The translations under genes were made by a program, and so were the position numbers. From NCBI GenBank assembly GCA_905116865.2, contig CAJHNH020004691.1:268501-332500 (forward strand): a stretch of DNA of 64,000 nucleotides, written 5' to 3'. Shown one piece after another: positions 1 to 12,245 of this stretch. Positions within the stretch are counted from its first letter, which is position 1. Each line of letters begins with the position of its first letter. The notes under the pieces were generated by a model. The model saw only the letters and a list, made by a program, of their open reading frames with translations. It had not been told where the DNA came from and made no database searches. Origin of the DNA: Candidula unifasciata. Lineage: Eukaryota; Mollusca; Gastropoda; Stylommatophora; Geomitridae.

Positions 1-1904
1 TACCCATTTGAGGTTTGGGTCAACCTAGGATATTGTCTAGTTTACTATAAATCTGCTAAAAGACTTTATAATGAAGATCATTTATGACAGAGAAATTTAA
101 AAAGTTAACTCTTACTAGTTATGTTTGCCTACAACATGCACAATGTTATCTTTAATGACACATTTCAAACATATTAATGAATACACAGTACTTTCATTTT
201 GCCTTAATGTCTCGTGGTTTACAAAAAAATAAAAAAGAACTGTAAAGTTGTGTACTAAAGAAGGAGACTTCGGTATGGTCAGGCTATGTTGATTTGTGCA
301 AACTGAAAACAGTTATATTTTTGATTACTTTCATAACAGTGTGGTAGTAGATTCATATAGGCAGAAAAACACACGTGATGACCAAAACCGTTAACAATCA
401 ATAGAAAAATAATAATTTTTCCAAAATGAAGAAATTTAGGAACCAAATACAGCAAAACATCCTTAACATGAATTCTAAGTAACTGAATAAATCAACAGTT
501 CATGTTTAAAAATTTGTGCTAACCAAGGCCTCAAATTAATACATCAAGGAACCAAAATTACGTTTATGTTAACTGTGTCTTCTTCTTAAGCAAGTTCATG
601 TTAAGATTTTGCTGTAAAACAATCAACCAAATTCCGTCAACACAAGAGCTATGAAAGCCTAATAATAAAAAATTCAACTGAAAATGAGACAACTACTGCT
701 ATCTTGAGCAAAACAAAAATCCACTCATGGTGAAGTGATCAAGCAGTCTGCTTCATGATATGAAGACTTATTTTTACTGCATTCACCCATAAAAGGGTGG
801 CTGACATGTTGTGCTATGCTTTGTAGCTAGTCTGTGATATCTGTACCTTTCTGCCCAAAACATCCTATTTCAGCAACATTTTAATCAGTCGCCTTTGACA
901 TGTTTGTTAAGGAGCAGTTGGCCTATTCTCCAACACAAACCAATAATTCAGATTTTAAGGGTTAATGTAATGTCTGTCAGTGATGGACAACAGCAAGAGC
1001 ATCACATTATTTTTGGAAACATACATAAATATGTGTTGTTTGGTGCTGAAAGAGTTCAGCTCCATGAACACAGAGACGGAAACACTCCCACTTAAAGTGC
1101 TAATCCAAAAATACTGTGCCAGAAAAATAAGTGAAATGGAGAGAGCGGTTTTGGAACTGGATGAGATAAACATTCTTGCGAATATGATTCATAATTTTTT
1201 TTAGAATTGTTGACGTTCATTCAAACATAAAAGACTTTTAAAATATACCATGTCAGCCTCTTAAATGTATACACTTTATCTTCAAAGAAAATAATTTTTT
1301 CTTTATTTTTAAACACACACAAATTGCAGACATTAAACTTTAAAGATATTTGTCTCTCCATAAATTTCAACCAAAAACATTTCAGTTCAGTTTTTTTTCT
1401 TCAACCGTATACAAATATGTCCTTTACAACTGGTTAAAGCTAAGAAACCAGAAATAAATTTTTACACAAATAAATAACAAAAAGTCGAGGTAACAAAGTA
1501 GCAACCAAGAATTGTGTACCAACCAGTTATAGTTAAGTGACAACATACAAGGTAAGGATCTTACATACACACACAAAAAAGAATTACCTAAGTCTATTTG
1601 CAGCTGACTCTAAATAAACTTCAGTGTTTTCAAAATTATGAACCCTGGTATAGACAGATTATGTACAATAATGGAACCATATGCACACACAAAAATATAA
1701 TATCCTAACAAAAGTTCTGCATTCAAGACATCAGCGTTTCTATGACATGATAAGTAAATGACTGCCTGCAGAAAAGGTTTTAACTGTTGGCTGTTTTTCT
1801 TTGTACTATTTAATGAAAAAATGCTTATGGGTTCCAGTCTTTCAGATTCTGGTAACAATACTTTATGTTGACTGTAATCATGAAGGTTTTGTGTCACTAT
1901 ATTT
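1..1904. other. No gene seen
   Basis: AT-rich DNA with short chance frames only. No splice-flanked coding segment or recognisable repeat was found. Confidence 0.6.
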
Positions 1905-2130
1905 CAGGAAGCTGTATGTAGAATCCTTTGGACCTTTTGTCTAATATGTAGGTGTAATTGTCAGACTTCTGTCTAATTATGTCTAAAAGTTGTATGTGTC
2001 TTCAGGCTTCTTGTCTGAGGATATTCAGAATGTGTTTGTAGTATCCTTCAGTCTTCTTGTCTAATTAAATTATGCCTGGATGTGGATTGTGTTAAAACAA
2101 ACAAATTTCAGACGTGTGTCATGATAATTT
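1905..2130. repeat. Degenerate repeat shared with 7480-7580
   Basis: CTTCTTGTCTAATTAAAT, CTGGATG and TTTCAGACGTGT recur at 7500-7580. Within the first copy, short units with GTATGTAG/GTATGTGT plus CTTCAG and TTGTCTAAT repeat roughly every 50-60 bp. Confidence 0.5.
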
Positions 2131-2138
2131 TGAAAGCT

Positions 2139-2318
2139 AAAGGGCTCTACTTTCATGTCAGAATATGCCAAGTAGTATATGTCCATACTTTAAACTCTCA
2201 CACATACATTAACACAATTTTTTTTTTAAGGTAAAAAAACATATTCTGACATAAAAGAAGAGCCCTTTTTAAGGTGAAAAAAAAAAAATTGTGTTAATGT
2301 ATGTGTGAGAGAAGTATG
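2139..2318. repeat. Interleaved inverted repeats (A-B-A'-B')
   Basis: Arm A (2139-2167, AAAGGGCTCTACTTTCATGT and on) is inverted at 2240-2269. Arm B (2184-2227, CTCTCACACATACATTAACA core) is inverted at 2277-2318. A short direct repeat TTTTAAGGTRAAAAAA separates them. Both pairings cannot form as nested hairpins. Confidence 0.8.
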
Positions 2319-2319
2319 T

Positions 2320-2606
2320 AAAAGTTAAGTTATGGACCCCTTTTCCACACCTTTAGGCATACAGTGCTGGACCTATGTTTTATAGACTCATTGGCACTCA
2401 GTGGGTGATGAAGTCAACATCATGCCGGTCGTCTTAACTTTCCAAAACTTCACCTGTTACCCACTTAACGGTAGGTCGAACTGGGAACCAAGGTCATTCC
2501 CCCTCCCCCCCCCCAAAAAAGAAGCCCTGTTCCGTTCATTCAGATTTGAACCGACAACCTTCTGAAGCAAAGGCAAGCGTCTGGCCACTACTCAACGGCA
2601 GCTCCC
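2320..2606 (-). mobile_element. SINE family A with 13-bp target-site duplication
   Basis: A tRNA-like retroposon in minus orientation. Exact copies of GAGAGAAGTATGT flank it at 2307-2319 and 2607-2619. Its 3' end (here on the left) carries the family's CTTTA-type end and the conserved body with the phrase for a hypothetical 'table of columns' TGGTACCCA/TTAAC; the head at 2570-2606 is tRNA-like (ACTACTCAACGG complement). Confidence 0.85.
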
Positions 2607-3314
2607 GAGAGAAGTATGTGCAGCCCTTCAAATTACTAGTCATATCAGGATACTCTAGAAGATGTATGTATAAACCTTCAGCCATCTTGTAAACTCTCAC
2701 TGGGAAGTTTTAAATCTAATCTTTTAGGATTTTTTCTAAGTTCTTATAAAGACTACACATTCCTTCAGATTACACATATTCCTTTAAAAAGTTGTATGTA
2801 TTTCAAACCTTTGCAAATTTTTGTCACTCTTATAATTTTTTACAGTTCTTGTTGTAAAATATAATTTGAAAACCCTCACAGAATTCACAATCAGGTGTCA
2901 GCAATCAAGCTTTTTTGTTTATTAATTACTCAAATACAGCACAAGTACTTTGCTTTACAGACAGCATTAGAATCTGTGACGATAACAGATGATCAGAGCC
3001 ACTGCAATGTACAGGGAATATTCAATTCATACCAGTGTTATCCGCTTGAATAAATACTTTCTACACAAATCTTGGTCAAGATTTAATGATCATTTATATA
3101 ATTTTGTACATGCAGGGAATGCACAGAAGCTTATCAACAAAAATGTACATGAAGCATATGCACCTAGTTATCTTCAGTCAGTTGTAAACAGACCCTTAAG
3201 AAAATATATCAAATATTATATGTAAAAAAAAAAAAATGCCTGTATCTAACACTTATGCAGTGTAAGCAAGGTGGTCATTAAGCCTGAGAATTCAGGGCCA
3301 CATGGCAAGTGCCG

Positions 3315-3584
3315 GGAGATGTCGCTGTGGCTGAGTGGCTAGACACCCGTTGCGGATCGGAAGGTTGTGGGCTCGCTCCCAGGCGGACCTGGAGTTTTAA
3401 AAAAAATTTACTTTGGCTCCCCAGGTTGACCCAGCCTTGACTGAGTACCGGATGCAGTCCCGGGAAGTAGAGGCGGGCGGCGTGATGCCGACCACCCCAC
3501 CCATCTTGAGCTGTTTGGTCTATAAAATATAGGTCTAGCTCTATACACCAAAAGGCGTGGAAAAGTGTCCTTTACTTGTTTACT
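3315..3584 (+). mobile_element. SINE family A, best-preserved head, 13-bp TSD
   Basis: The copy is flanked by ATGGCAAGTGCCG at 3302-3314 and 3585-3597. The head reads GCTGTGGCTGAGTGGCTAGA (A-box-like) and GGTTGTGGGCTCGCTCCC (B-box-like), as in a tRNA-derived SINE. The body contains TTGACCCAGCCTTGACTGAG and the 3' end TCCTTTACTTG. No protein is encoded. Confidence 0.88.
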
Positions 3585-3624
3585 ATGGCAAGTGCCGTAC
3601 AGATTAGGCCTTTATTTTTGTTTT

Positions 3625-4345
3625 TCTAACCGAGGATTAGGTCCTGGGTCTCCAGCATAAACGCCTATTGTTCTTATGCAATCGGCCAGCCGCTCCTCAT
3701 CTTCTTCTTCTTCTTCTTCACTTCCTCTTTTACCGCTGTGGGTGTCGAGGGAGATATAAGGTTCTGTTTCTAGCTCTTCTGGCTGCCTCGACCATAGGCA
3801 CATCGTGCTGTTGTAGAGTTTCTCTGATGTTATCCTTCCATCTTGTTCTTGGTCTACCTCGTGCTCTACGTCCTTCTTCTCTTTCCATGTATGCTTTGTA
3901 TGGTATGGTGTCACAAGGCATTCTCTCTAAGTGGGCAAACCATTTCACTTGCTGTCTTTTTATGTAATCCAGATTTGGTTCTGTGCCGACTTGTTCTCTT
4001 ATGATCTCATTCCTGATCTTATCTCTTATGGTCACTCCTACAGCCCTTCTCAGACATCTCATTTCTGTGGTTACTAATTTTCTTTTATGGTTTGTTGTGA
4101 GTGACCATGTCTGGCACTGGTAGCACAGAGTTGGAATAAATATGCTTTGAATAAGATGTCTCTTTGTGATGATTGGGATTGTCTTATGCTGTAAGAGGGG
4201 GGCTAGCTGTCCCAATACTTGGTTTGCTTTACTGCATCTAATGTCAATTTCTTTATCCAATTTCCCATCTTCGGTGCTCCTCATCAAATGTACAAAATGG
4301 TATAAACTGTAAGCACATTCTGTTACTGCTTTGCCAGTGCTGCAA
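3625..4345 (-). mobile_element. Non-LTR retrotransposon 3' fragment (C-terminus of ORF2)
   Basis: The minus strand reads IIPTKRHLIQ-like residues, then LCYQCQTWSLTTNHKRKLVT, MRCLRRAVGVTIRDKIRNEI and QVKWFAHLERMP, followed by ARGRPRTRWKDNIRETL. This region after the RT domain is typical of APE-type LINEs. About 200 codons stay open, with a frame break near the 3' end. Confidence 0.8.
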
Positions 4346-7300
4346 TGTCTTGGGCATCTTTTCTTTAAAAACAAAAAAAAATTAAATTGCTTTATGTTGC
4401 CAAATAAAGATTTGAAACAAAACAATAAAACAAACAGAATCAATGCAGCAGAAACAGAACAGTGATGTAAATCATTTAACAGAAGACAGGATAATTATGG
4501 TTTCAGTCAAATGTGACACAAATCCACTCAATGACAGTTATTACTTAAATGTTACTCTTAAATGTTGAAATGACAGCCGATATTTGCATGTGTTAGTAAC
4601 AGGATAACATCTACTGAACGTTTTGTTTAATGTCGTCCTGGTTTTACATTTTAAATCCCCTTTTACCACGGTACATGCTGAAAATATCGTCTTCTTCCTC
4701 GTTCATCCAAGTTACATAATTGTGTTGTGCTTGTTTACAGCACATATGCAATATTCGAGGCTTCGGCTGACATATCTCACTTCATCAGGCACTTGCTGTC
4801 CAGGTTAAGCCCTCCAGTTAATGTCAAAATAATTTTAAAACAATGAAAAATTTCACCCTTAAGTTCAACAGTAAATGAAAACTCAAAAAGAAAATTCGAG
4901 CAACCAAGGTTCGGAAACTTTAAATGTAAACCCATGATGCAGTAGAACTGACCTAATCTATTCAGGCGCAATAGTTTAAATTACATCCTTTGTTTATCTG
5001 TAATTTCTTACAAGAAAGCTTTTTTAATTCACTCTGCTTAATTGTGATATTACATTCAGCCATTTATCCCAGTTATTACTTTAATCGTTACCTAAGTTCA
5101 AATAACCTTTAAAGACTGAAGACATGTCGCCTCTATATTTTTAATATAATTCAAACACATACTCCCAAAAAATCTGGCAAGCACAATCAAGCCAACTACA
5201 AAGAATGTTAGAAAGCATTGATAAAAGTAAGTTTTCACCACAGCTTTGTATATAATTAAATTCCATCCCAATGCTATCTTACACAAATGAAATTACAAGA
5301 GACAACGAGTAAAACATGTCATTCATGTCAGATTAGCCAGTTTGAAAACTGGAGTTGAAGTCACCTACCATACTCTACTTTCCCATATTCTCAATCCTCT
5401 TCAGCTCTGCACAGCTATGATCCCATGTATGTGCAGGCTGGTGTAATATAGCTGCTTTTTTAATTCTTCACATCCTCTTTTTCTCCTTTACACAGCCATC
5501 TCCATGGGATGTAGCCCTCCATTCCTTTCAGTACAGTCACATATATTTCTTATTAACTCTTTATGGACTGGAAACCACTTTAGTGTCTTTTGAATCCACC
5601 AAGTTCAGACCATTCACTTCTATAATGATTCTTCACAGAGACAGTCTAATATCGCTTCGTTTGCTCGGAAAACAAATTTGTATAAACATGTTGAAAAAAC
5701 TAGAATTAGCGAAATGAAGTCCTATTATTTTCAAAGTTCGGGACACTTTCAGATTTGTTTTTATGTGATTATGTCAGACCAAATAATAAGGAAAAGGTCT
5801 AGAACTGTTCATACTACTCTGTCATTGATGAATCTCAGCCAGATAGTGACAATAGTTTTGATATTATGATTGATAAGGCATGTGCCAAACCTGTTGCCGA
5901 AAATTTAGGTTACGATGTAGTTGAACAAAATATTTCAATCGGATCATCTTTGTTTCGATTAACTGTGTCTGGAATTTGGTTGTTGTGAAATTTGACATGT
6001 CAAATCGTCATAAACTCCAAAGCATTTAAATTAACTGTTCCAATAAAGACTAGCTGATGCATAATTTAACAGAGGAGGCATGTGAATTCCTAGAAATGGG
6101 TTGCAATGTTTTGAACAAGTAAAAGGTAAAGTAAGCACAACATTTTATGTGAAAATAATCTTCATATGTGTCTAACATCCTTGAATGTTGTGGGATTTTA
6201 ATGATTTTGTTTTTGTAGTACTGATACTTTAATAGCTTATATTTATTCTGCTCTCATTTCTCTTTAATTTGATATATTATAAGCCCCTATAAAGTCAATA
6301 CTTTTTCTCCAGAAAGCTTTTAGCTTTGTCATGTTCCAGAAAAAAAATTTAGCTCAGATTAACGCTGTCCAAACAAACCCCAGAAAAAATGTCGTCCTGA
6401 AAGAGTTAAGATCAAAACTGACTACAAGTATTCTGTTTAAGCTTGACTCATTATTTCAGTTCACTATTTGCAGCCTGTGTGAAGAGAACATCTCAAAAGT
6501 TTTCAAGTTCTTATAATCATTTTTGTTTACAGTCAGTGTTTCAGAGCAATAGATAATAAACGATTCAATAATTTAAAAAATAAAACACAGATTTGCATGA
6601 AGCCAAGGAGCTTACAAGTCATACATAGCAAAAATGTGAAAACCATATATATATAATGTCAATGTTTATATAATCAAAAGCTGACTCTGAATCACTGAAG
6701 TAAACAATAATGGAATACAGAGATAAGTCGTTAGCGAAGCCTTTTCATAGTTAAAACAGGGAGTTATATAAGGACAACACATTATTTCAAAATTAAAAAA
6801 TAATTCTATGCGATCAGGACAACAGACCCAATGTAAACTATATTATACAGAGTATTTTATTATTAGATTACCAATGTTTACAGGAATGAAAACCCAGATG
6901 GAAGAATATGAGTACATGACAGTAAGGGCCAGCAAAGCTGAACACAGAAATCTGGCTTACAACGGTGTTTTCTGAACATCATTTTGTACATCAATGGGAA
7001 AAATAATGTTTATTTGCCTGCAAAGCTAAACAGGAGCAAATTTAGGGAGCGAATGCAGCAGGTACGTGAATAAATCTATGCAGGCGTAAAATATACAAAT
7101 AATATTTACAAACTAGTTGGGATGGAGGAAAAGTTACTTAATGTAGCAGAAATATAAAAAAATCTATAGGTGTGAAAGGTATGTGTTGAGTTGATCTGAG
7201 TTAAGAAAGGACATAATGGCACCTCGGGCATTCATTTAAGTGATCTGTCTCAAACTTCAGCAACCAGTGCAGAGTTCTAATTCCAAAGGAACCAGCAGTT

Positions 7301-8759
7301 TCTCCTAGGTGTTGAGTGTGGCCCAAATCCCCTGGTTACTTCCCTGCTGCACCATTCTTTTTAGACTGATCTATTTGTGCCTCTGCACTGGTCACTTACT
7401 CCCAAAGGGCCTCGATAACATCTAGCTTGTCATGCATCAGTTTACCATCAAGTGCTACAAAAACCAGCCAATCCATGAATGTGTGTATTATCCTTCAAGC
7501 TTCTTGTCTAATTAAATCATACCTGGATGCTGACTGTATCAATATATATGTATATTTTTCAGACGTGTCATGATATTTCATTTCCCAACACATCTGCATT
7601 CCCTAGAGAAAATATTTAAAGGACATTTAACGACTCTCGACCTCTGAAGTGTTGATTGCAACTCTGAACGAAGCATGCCTATCTCCACCGTTCTCAACAT
7701 GCTTTGTGGGTCAAGTGTGAGAGATACAAACGATTTAAATGTTAGTTAGGAAGGAGAAGTAACATAATGTAGCAGGAACATGACTGTAACTATCCAATTA
7801 TAAAAGCTACAGCCAATTAAAATACCAAGGAAAAGCAAATCAGTCTGGAATGGAGAAGAACACATATGTACAGATAGGGACAGTTGCAGTATCTGGCTAG
7901 AATGCCAAGGACATGCAATTCCATGTAGCAAGGGGTTGTAAAAAGATTTACAGTTAGAACATCTCTCTGAAGCACTACGTAGAAGCAAATGAAATGTTTA
8001 AGGGAGGAGGTACAAATAATTTCAGGTACAAAGAGGTACAACACCCTCAAATCTATGGAGACTATAGAGATGAACATGGTAAACAACTGGAGTTAAAACC
8101 TAAGTCATTTATAGCAGGGTTTACCATATAGCTTATTATCTAGCAAATCCTTCATAAAGACAAAACAGGCAACTGGAAGAAACGTTTCTAAATCTCCCAG
8201 TGCGTGTATATCTCCCTGTATATGTGCAATGTTTTGTTTATTTCCTTTCAAAGAAATAACAGAAGTAAATTAAAAACGAATTTTTAAAAAAAACATAAAT
8301 ATCCAAGCATTAGAAAAAGTGAAACAAAAAGTAAAGCATTCGATATCTTCTGAACCCTATATAAACATACTTGTAAATTTAAAATTCGTAGTAAAATATT
8401 GACGATTACCAGCTGATTAAAAGTGACACCTACAAAATATTATTTACACTTTAAAGTTAACAATAATGATCTGTCTGGGTTTAAAAGATGTAAAATAAAT
8501 GTTTATAAAAAGTCAGGCCTATATACGTCAACTATGAGGTGTGGTTTTGACAACCAATATAAGGTGAAGAATAAGACTGGTGTAAAAGAAGTAGAGACGT
8601 TAAAAGTCTGATAATTATTGTCATTAGTTAATCTCTTCATAACACCTTCAACATCATGTTTATAATTTCATTGTCAAAACAGAGGAGAAGGCTGAAAAAT
8701 GTTCTTCTGATTTCCTTTTCTTCTTATTTTTCACTACCTGTAAACTCTTGTTTTTTGGT
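4346..8759. other. No gene seen
   Basis: Only short chance frames and the partial repeat at 7480-7580 occur. Near 4740-4800 the minus strand reads CTGATGAAGTGAGATATGTC, which recalls retroelement ends but is not assignable. Confidence 0.55.
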
Positions 8760-8945
8760 TATTCATTCAAAAAAGGACTACTGATCTGGCTCCAGAACTT
8801 GAGTTTTGTGTGCACATCCATTTTTCTAGTCTGGCTTCAATGTATGCAGACTTTTGGTGCCTCGCCTATCATGCAGATGCACTTTGACTTCAAATTAGAC
8901 CCTCCTAATTAGTCAACTTTTACAACAAGCAGTGGGTCTATCCCC
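8760..8945 (-). mobile_element. Retroposon family D, left arm of head-to-head pair
   Basis: CTGATCTGGCTCCAGAACTT, GTGTGCACATCCAT and CAGATGCACTTTGACTTCAA are the family read on the minus strand. It is separated by a C-tract from an oppositely oriented copy. Confidence 0.65.
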
Positions 8946-8957
8946 CCCCCCCCCCCC
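8942..8957. repeat. Poly(C) tract
   Basis: A 16-base C-run joins the two head-to-head family D arms. Other C or G runs lie near 15338-15353, 38227-38250, 41209-41221 and 56827-56840. Confidence 0.85.
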
Positions 8958-8970
8958 ACTCCCCTCCCAA

Positions 8971-9165
8971 CAAAATGGTGCCTTCCTGGAAAACCATATG
9001 TGGATTCCAGGACCCCATTGTGGAGGAAAAAGAACAGACCCAATGCTGTAAAATGGATGTGCACTCAAAACTCAAGTTCTGGAACAAGACTAAAGGTCAG
9101 AAGTGGATGAACAACCAGAACTTTCTGCTGGAGTTTAAGTGCATAAAGGAAGAAAGCGGGCACTT
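8971..9165 (+). mobile_element. Retroposon family D, right arm of head-to-head pair
   Basis: ACCCCATTGTGGAGGAAAAA, AATGGATGTGCACTCAAAAC and AGAACTTTCTGCTGGAGTTT match the plus strand of the family. The middle (GCATCTGCC block) is missing here. Confidence 0.65.
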
Positions 9166-9241
9166 GGAACCTACATAAGGAATATGAAATGTAATACATG
9201 CTGCGGCATTCTGAAGAAAACAAAGTCAAATTGTTTTGTGT

Positions 9242-9500
9242 TATGTCGAAGAAAAATCTAACTGAAGGCATTCTGAAATAAAGGTTTAATTGTTATGTGT
9301 TATGTCGAAGAAAAATCTAACTGAAGGCATTCTGAAATAAAGGTTTAATTGTTATGTGTTATGTCGAAGAAAAATCTAACTGAAGGCATTCTGAAATAAA
9401 ACTTTAATTGTTATGTTAAAGAAAAATCTAACTGAAGGTATAATGAAATAAAAGTCAAAATGTTATGTGTTCTGTCAAATAAAAATCTAACTGAAGCTCT
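9242..9500. repeat. Minisatellite, 59-bp period
   Basis: The unit TATGTCGAAGAAAAATCTAA... starts at 9242, 9301 and 9360, almost identical, then decays over one to two further copies to about 9500. Confidence 0.9.
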
Positions 9501-10184
9501 CAAGCCACAAGGACCAGAAGCTATCAAAGAGATGAAATAGGGAAAGCAGCAGAAAATCCAGAATGCTCTTGATTACAAGAAAGGCAGACACACATACACA
9601 CACAAAAAAGACTCCAAAAGTATAAATCAGTAACAGGAAACCACTGTAGCTTTACATTCCATGGAAACTTAAATAAATCTGAGTAATTTGTTAGAGATAT
9701 TACTCTAATTCTTTGAGTCTCAGATAGTTTTTACTTTAATGCTGCCTAACCTAAAGTTTGTGTAGCTTACAGCAACAATTTATAAGTCATCTGGAACTGA
9801 AATGTGCAGCTTTGGGACAAAAGAAGTTAACTGACACAGAATTAATTCATGTAAGAGAGAAATGGGACATAAATAATACAGAGTGTACAATATAAACTGT
9901 TGTCAGGATTAATTGATGTGCATTATTAGGATTTCAAATAAGTGCACAAAATCTTTTGTGATATCCATTTCCATCCCAGACAATGCACAGGAAAAAAAAA
10001 ACATTGCTGGTTCTCAGTTTATGAGGCTCGGTGGATCTGAAAGCTTTACCAGTTGAGATAACCTGAAAGACTATTAGCAAGTGCACTAAACACCACTACT
10101 CTAAAATGGATGATTACAATTTCCCAGGTTTGAGTCAAGATACGCCAAGCAAACAGCAGCACTGATTACAGTTCATTAAAAGAT

Positions 10185-10450
10185 CCCTTTTCACGACTTT
10201 AGGCACATCGGGCATATGAGAAGAGCACCCATATTTTTTCACACAAATTGGCATTAGGTGGGTAATTTGGTCAGCATTACGCTTGACGTCTTTAATTCCG
10301 CAGGACAGATACCCAAGTTAGGCTGCTGGGTCGACCTGCGAAGCCCCGTACCATGATAAAAATTCAAGCATCCTGCAGGGGGTTTCCATTGCGGTACGTT
10401 GGAATTACGAGTCGGACTCCCAACACCTAAGCCACGGACGCCGTAGTTCA
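10185..10450 (-). mobile_element. SINE family A, diverged copy
   Basis: The order CCCTTTTCACGACTTTAGGC, GTGGGTAATTTGGTCAGCAT and GGGTCGACCTGCG matches the family A body read on the minus strand. The head is replaced or strongly changed. Confidence 0.6.
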
Positions 10451-11159
10451 TTAATATTTATATGTGTATTTGATTTTCCCATGATATGACTAGATAAAGA
10501 AGAAAAAGGACCATTATATATTTAAAAAATTCAAAAAGCCAAAAAGATATATACATGATCAGTAATAATCAAAAGCTTCAAATATACATACCATGTTTTT
10601 CATCTTAACATCAGGTGGCCAAAAGAGCAAGAGGAAAAATGCATTGAAAAGAAACACAAGGACAGAAGCAAAATAAAAACACAGCAAATTGCATCAACTG
10701 CATTGTACACAATTTTATAACAAAATATGACATGGGTACTGGCTTACAAAAATGCAAATATAAAAAGCCTTTGACAGTAGACAAGGAAGAAATTTAGTGT
10801 ACATTTGTGTATCAGCACATAGGCACACACACACACACACACAAAAGAATGACTTAGGGGAAAATATAAAATGCGCTTGTAAACAGTGGTAAGCTTGAAG
10901 TAGGGCGAAACCTTATTAACACGAATTCCAAGGGACCGAAAACCCAGTTCATGGTTAAAACGGAAAAAAAACTACTGCTAACTGGGGACTAATAACGATA
11001 CATCCCTGCTGGGGGATTAATCATGTATGCTTGATGTACAGAGTGTGTTCCATATCAAACACTGTCAATCTGCACAGTAGTTTTGCAAATACCCACCTAT
11101 TCTGCATCTGACTTGGATCTAGGTTACTATACGTCGTCACTGATGACCATATAAATCTA

Positions 11160-11860
11160 TGGTAATTTTCATTTCCATTTCTTACAGCTACATAATTGTA
11201 TGAACATTTGCATTTACACTTCTTACAGACGCAAAATTTTATGAACATTTCCATTTACACTTCTTACGGCCGTATAATTTTATGAAAATTTTCATTCACA
11301 CTAAGTTTGTTCCATTCAAATTCTGGTGTGGCCACACATGTGTAGGGATGAGTTCGTCATTATATTTCTTTACACTTCTAGTGTAACCTTATAATTTTAT
11401 AGACATGTCCCATCATACTTCTGGTTTGACCATGTGTGTGTAAGATAGATGAACATGTCCCATCATACTTATGGGTGACCATGTATGTGTAAAGATAGAT
11501 GAACATGTCCAGTCATACTTCTGGTTTGACCATGTGTGTGTAAGATAGATGAACATGTCCCATCATACTTATGGTCTGACCATGTGTGTGTAAGAGAGAT
11601 GAACATGTCCCATCATACTTATGGGTGACCATGTATGTGTAAGATAGATGAACATGTTCCATCATACTTCTGGTTTGACCATGTGTGTGTAAGAGAGTTG
11701 AACATGTCCCATCATACTTCTGGTTTGACCATGTATGTGTAAGATATATAAACATGTCCCATCCTACTCCTGTGTGCCCACATATGTGTATAGATAGATG
11801 AACACGTCCCGTTACACTTCTGGTGCGACCACATAATTTTATTAACATTTCTTATAAAAT
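11160..11860. repeat. Minisatellite, 50-bp period
   Basis: AACATGTCCCATCATACTTC with CCATGTGTGTGTAAGATAGA recurs at about 11401, 11451, 11501, 11551, 11601, 11650, 11700, 11750 and 11800. Flanking units (TATGAACATTTCCATTTACA) at 11199-11300 are older and shorter relatives. Confidence 0.92.
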
Positions 11861-11910
11861 ACAATCAAACTTTTATGTCTCTGCATCTAAAAACAAATGA
11901 GAAATATGTT

Positions 11911-12245
11911 TGGTGTTTGAACAACGGATCAACATCATGGCACACGGGTAGTAACCCATAAGTGCTCCGTTTTTCTTCTAATTCAAGCCTGAGCGAAGAA
12001 TCTCAGTGCAGTGCACAAGCTCTGTTGCAGTGGCGAGGATCCTGAATTACTTTTTGGGTGGATTTTCAACTCCAAATTTTGCCCCAGGCAGCGCCGCTAG
12101 GCTACTCTTTTCGATTTCCAACACAGGCATCCGATCTCGCCACCCAGAGACCAGGAGAAATTACTAGAAGTTCATGTGAACAGAAAAAAATTCCAGCCTT
12201 CACTGGGGCCTCTAGCACTCGAGGCAGACACCATATGCAGCCCCA
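11911..12245 (-). mobile_element. SINE family B, second copy
   Basis: TTGAACAACGGATCAACATC, AGTGGCGAGGATCCTGAA, GCAGCGCCGCTAGGCTACTC and CACCCAGAGACCAGG are collinear with 61183-61550. The tRNA-like head (right end) is more diverged here. I see no clear TSD. Confidence 0.68.

Noticed and set aside
2989..3225. 78-codon plus-strand frame
   Set aside because: No motif, no splice context in phase, and length within chance for this base composition.
3668..3967. 99-codon plus-strand frame, Leu/Cys-rich
   Set aside because: It is antisense to the LINE C-terminus at 3625-4345.
4740..4800. Minus-strand CTGATGAAGTGAGATATGTC followed by GAAGC, like a hammerhead ribozyme core
   Set aside because: The second core box reads GAAG, not GAAA, and I cannot pair the three stems.
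5640..5995. Acidic SDNSFDIM-like frame recalling a piggyBac N-terminus
   Set aside because: The frame is short and broken, with no DDE region or terminal repeats.
11513..11848. 111-codon open frame on the minus strand
   Set aside because: It lies wholly in the 50-bp minisatellite; openness follows from the repeat.
11390..11850. Regular repeats considered as a CRISPR array
   Set aside because: Units are continuous and near-identical with no unique spacers, and the DNA is eukaryotic.
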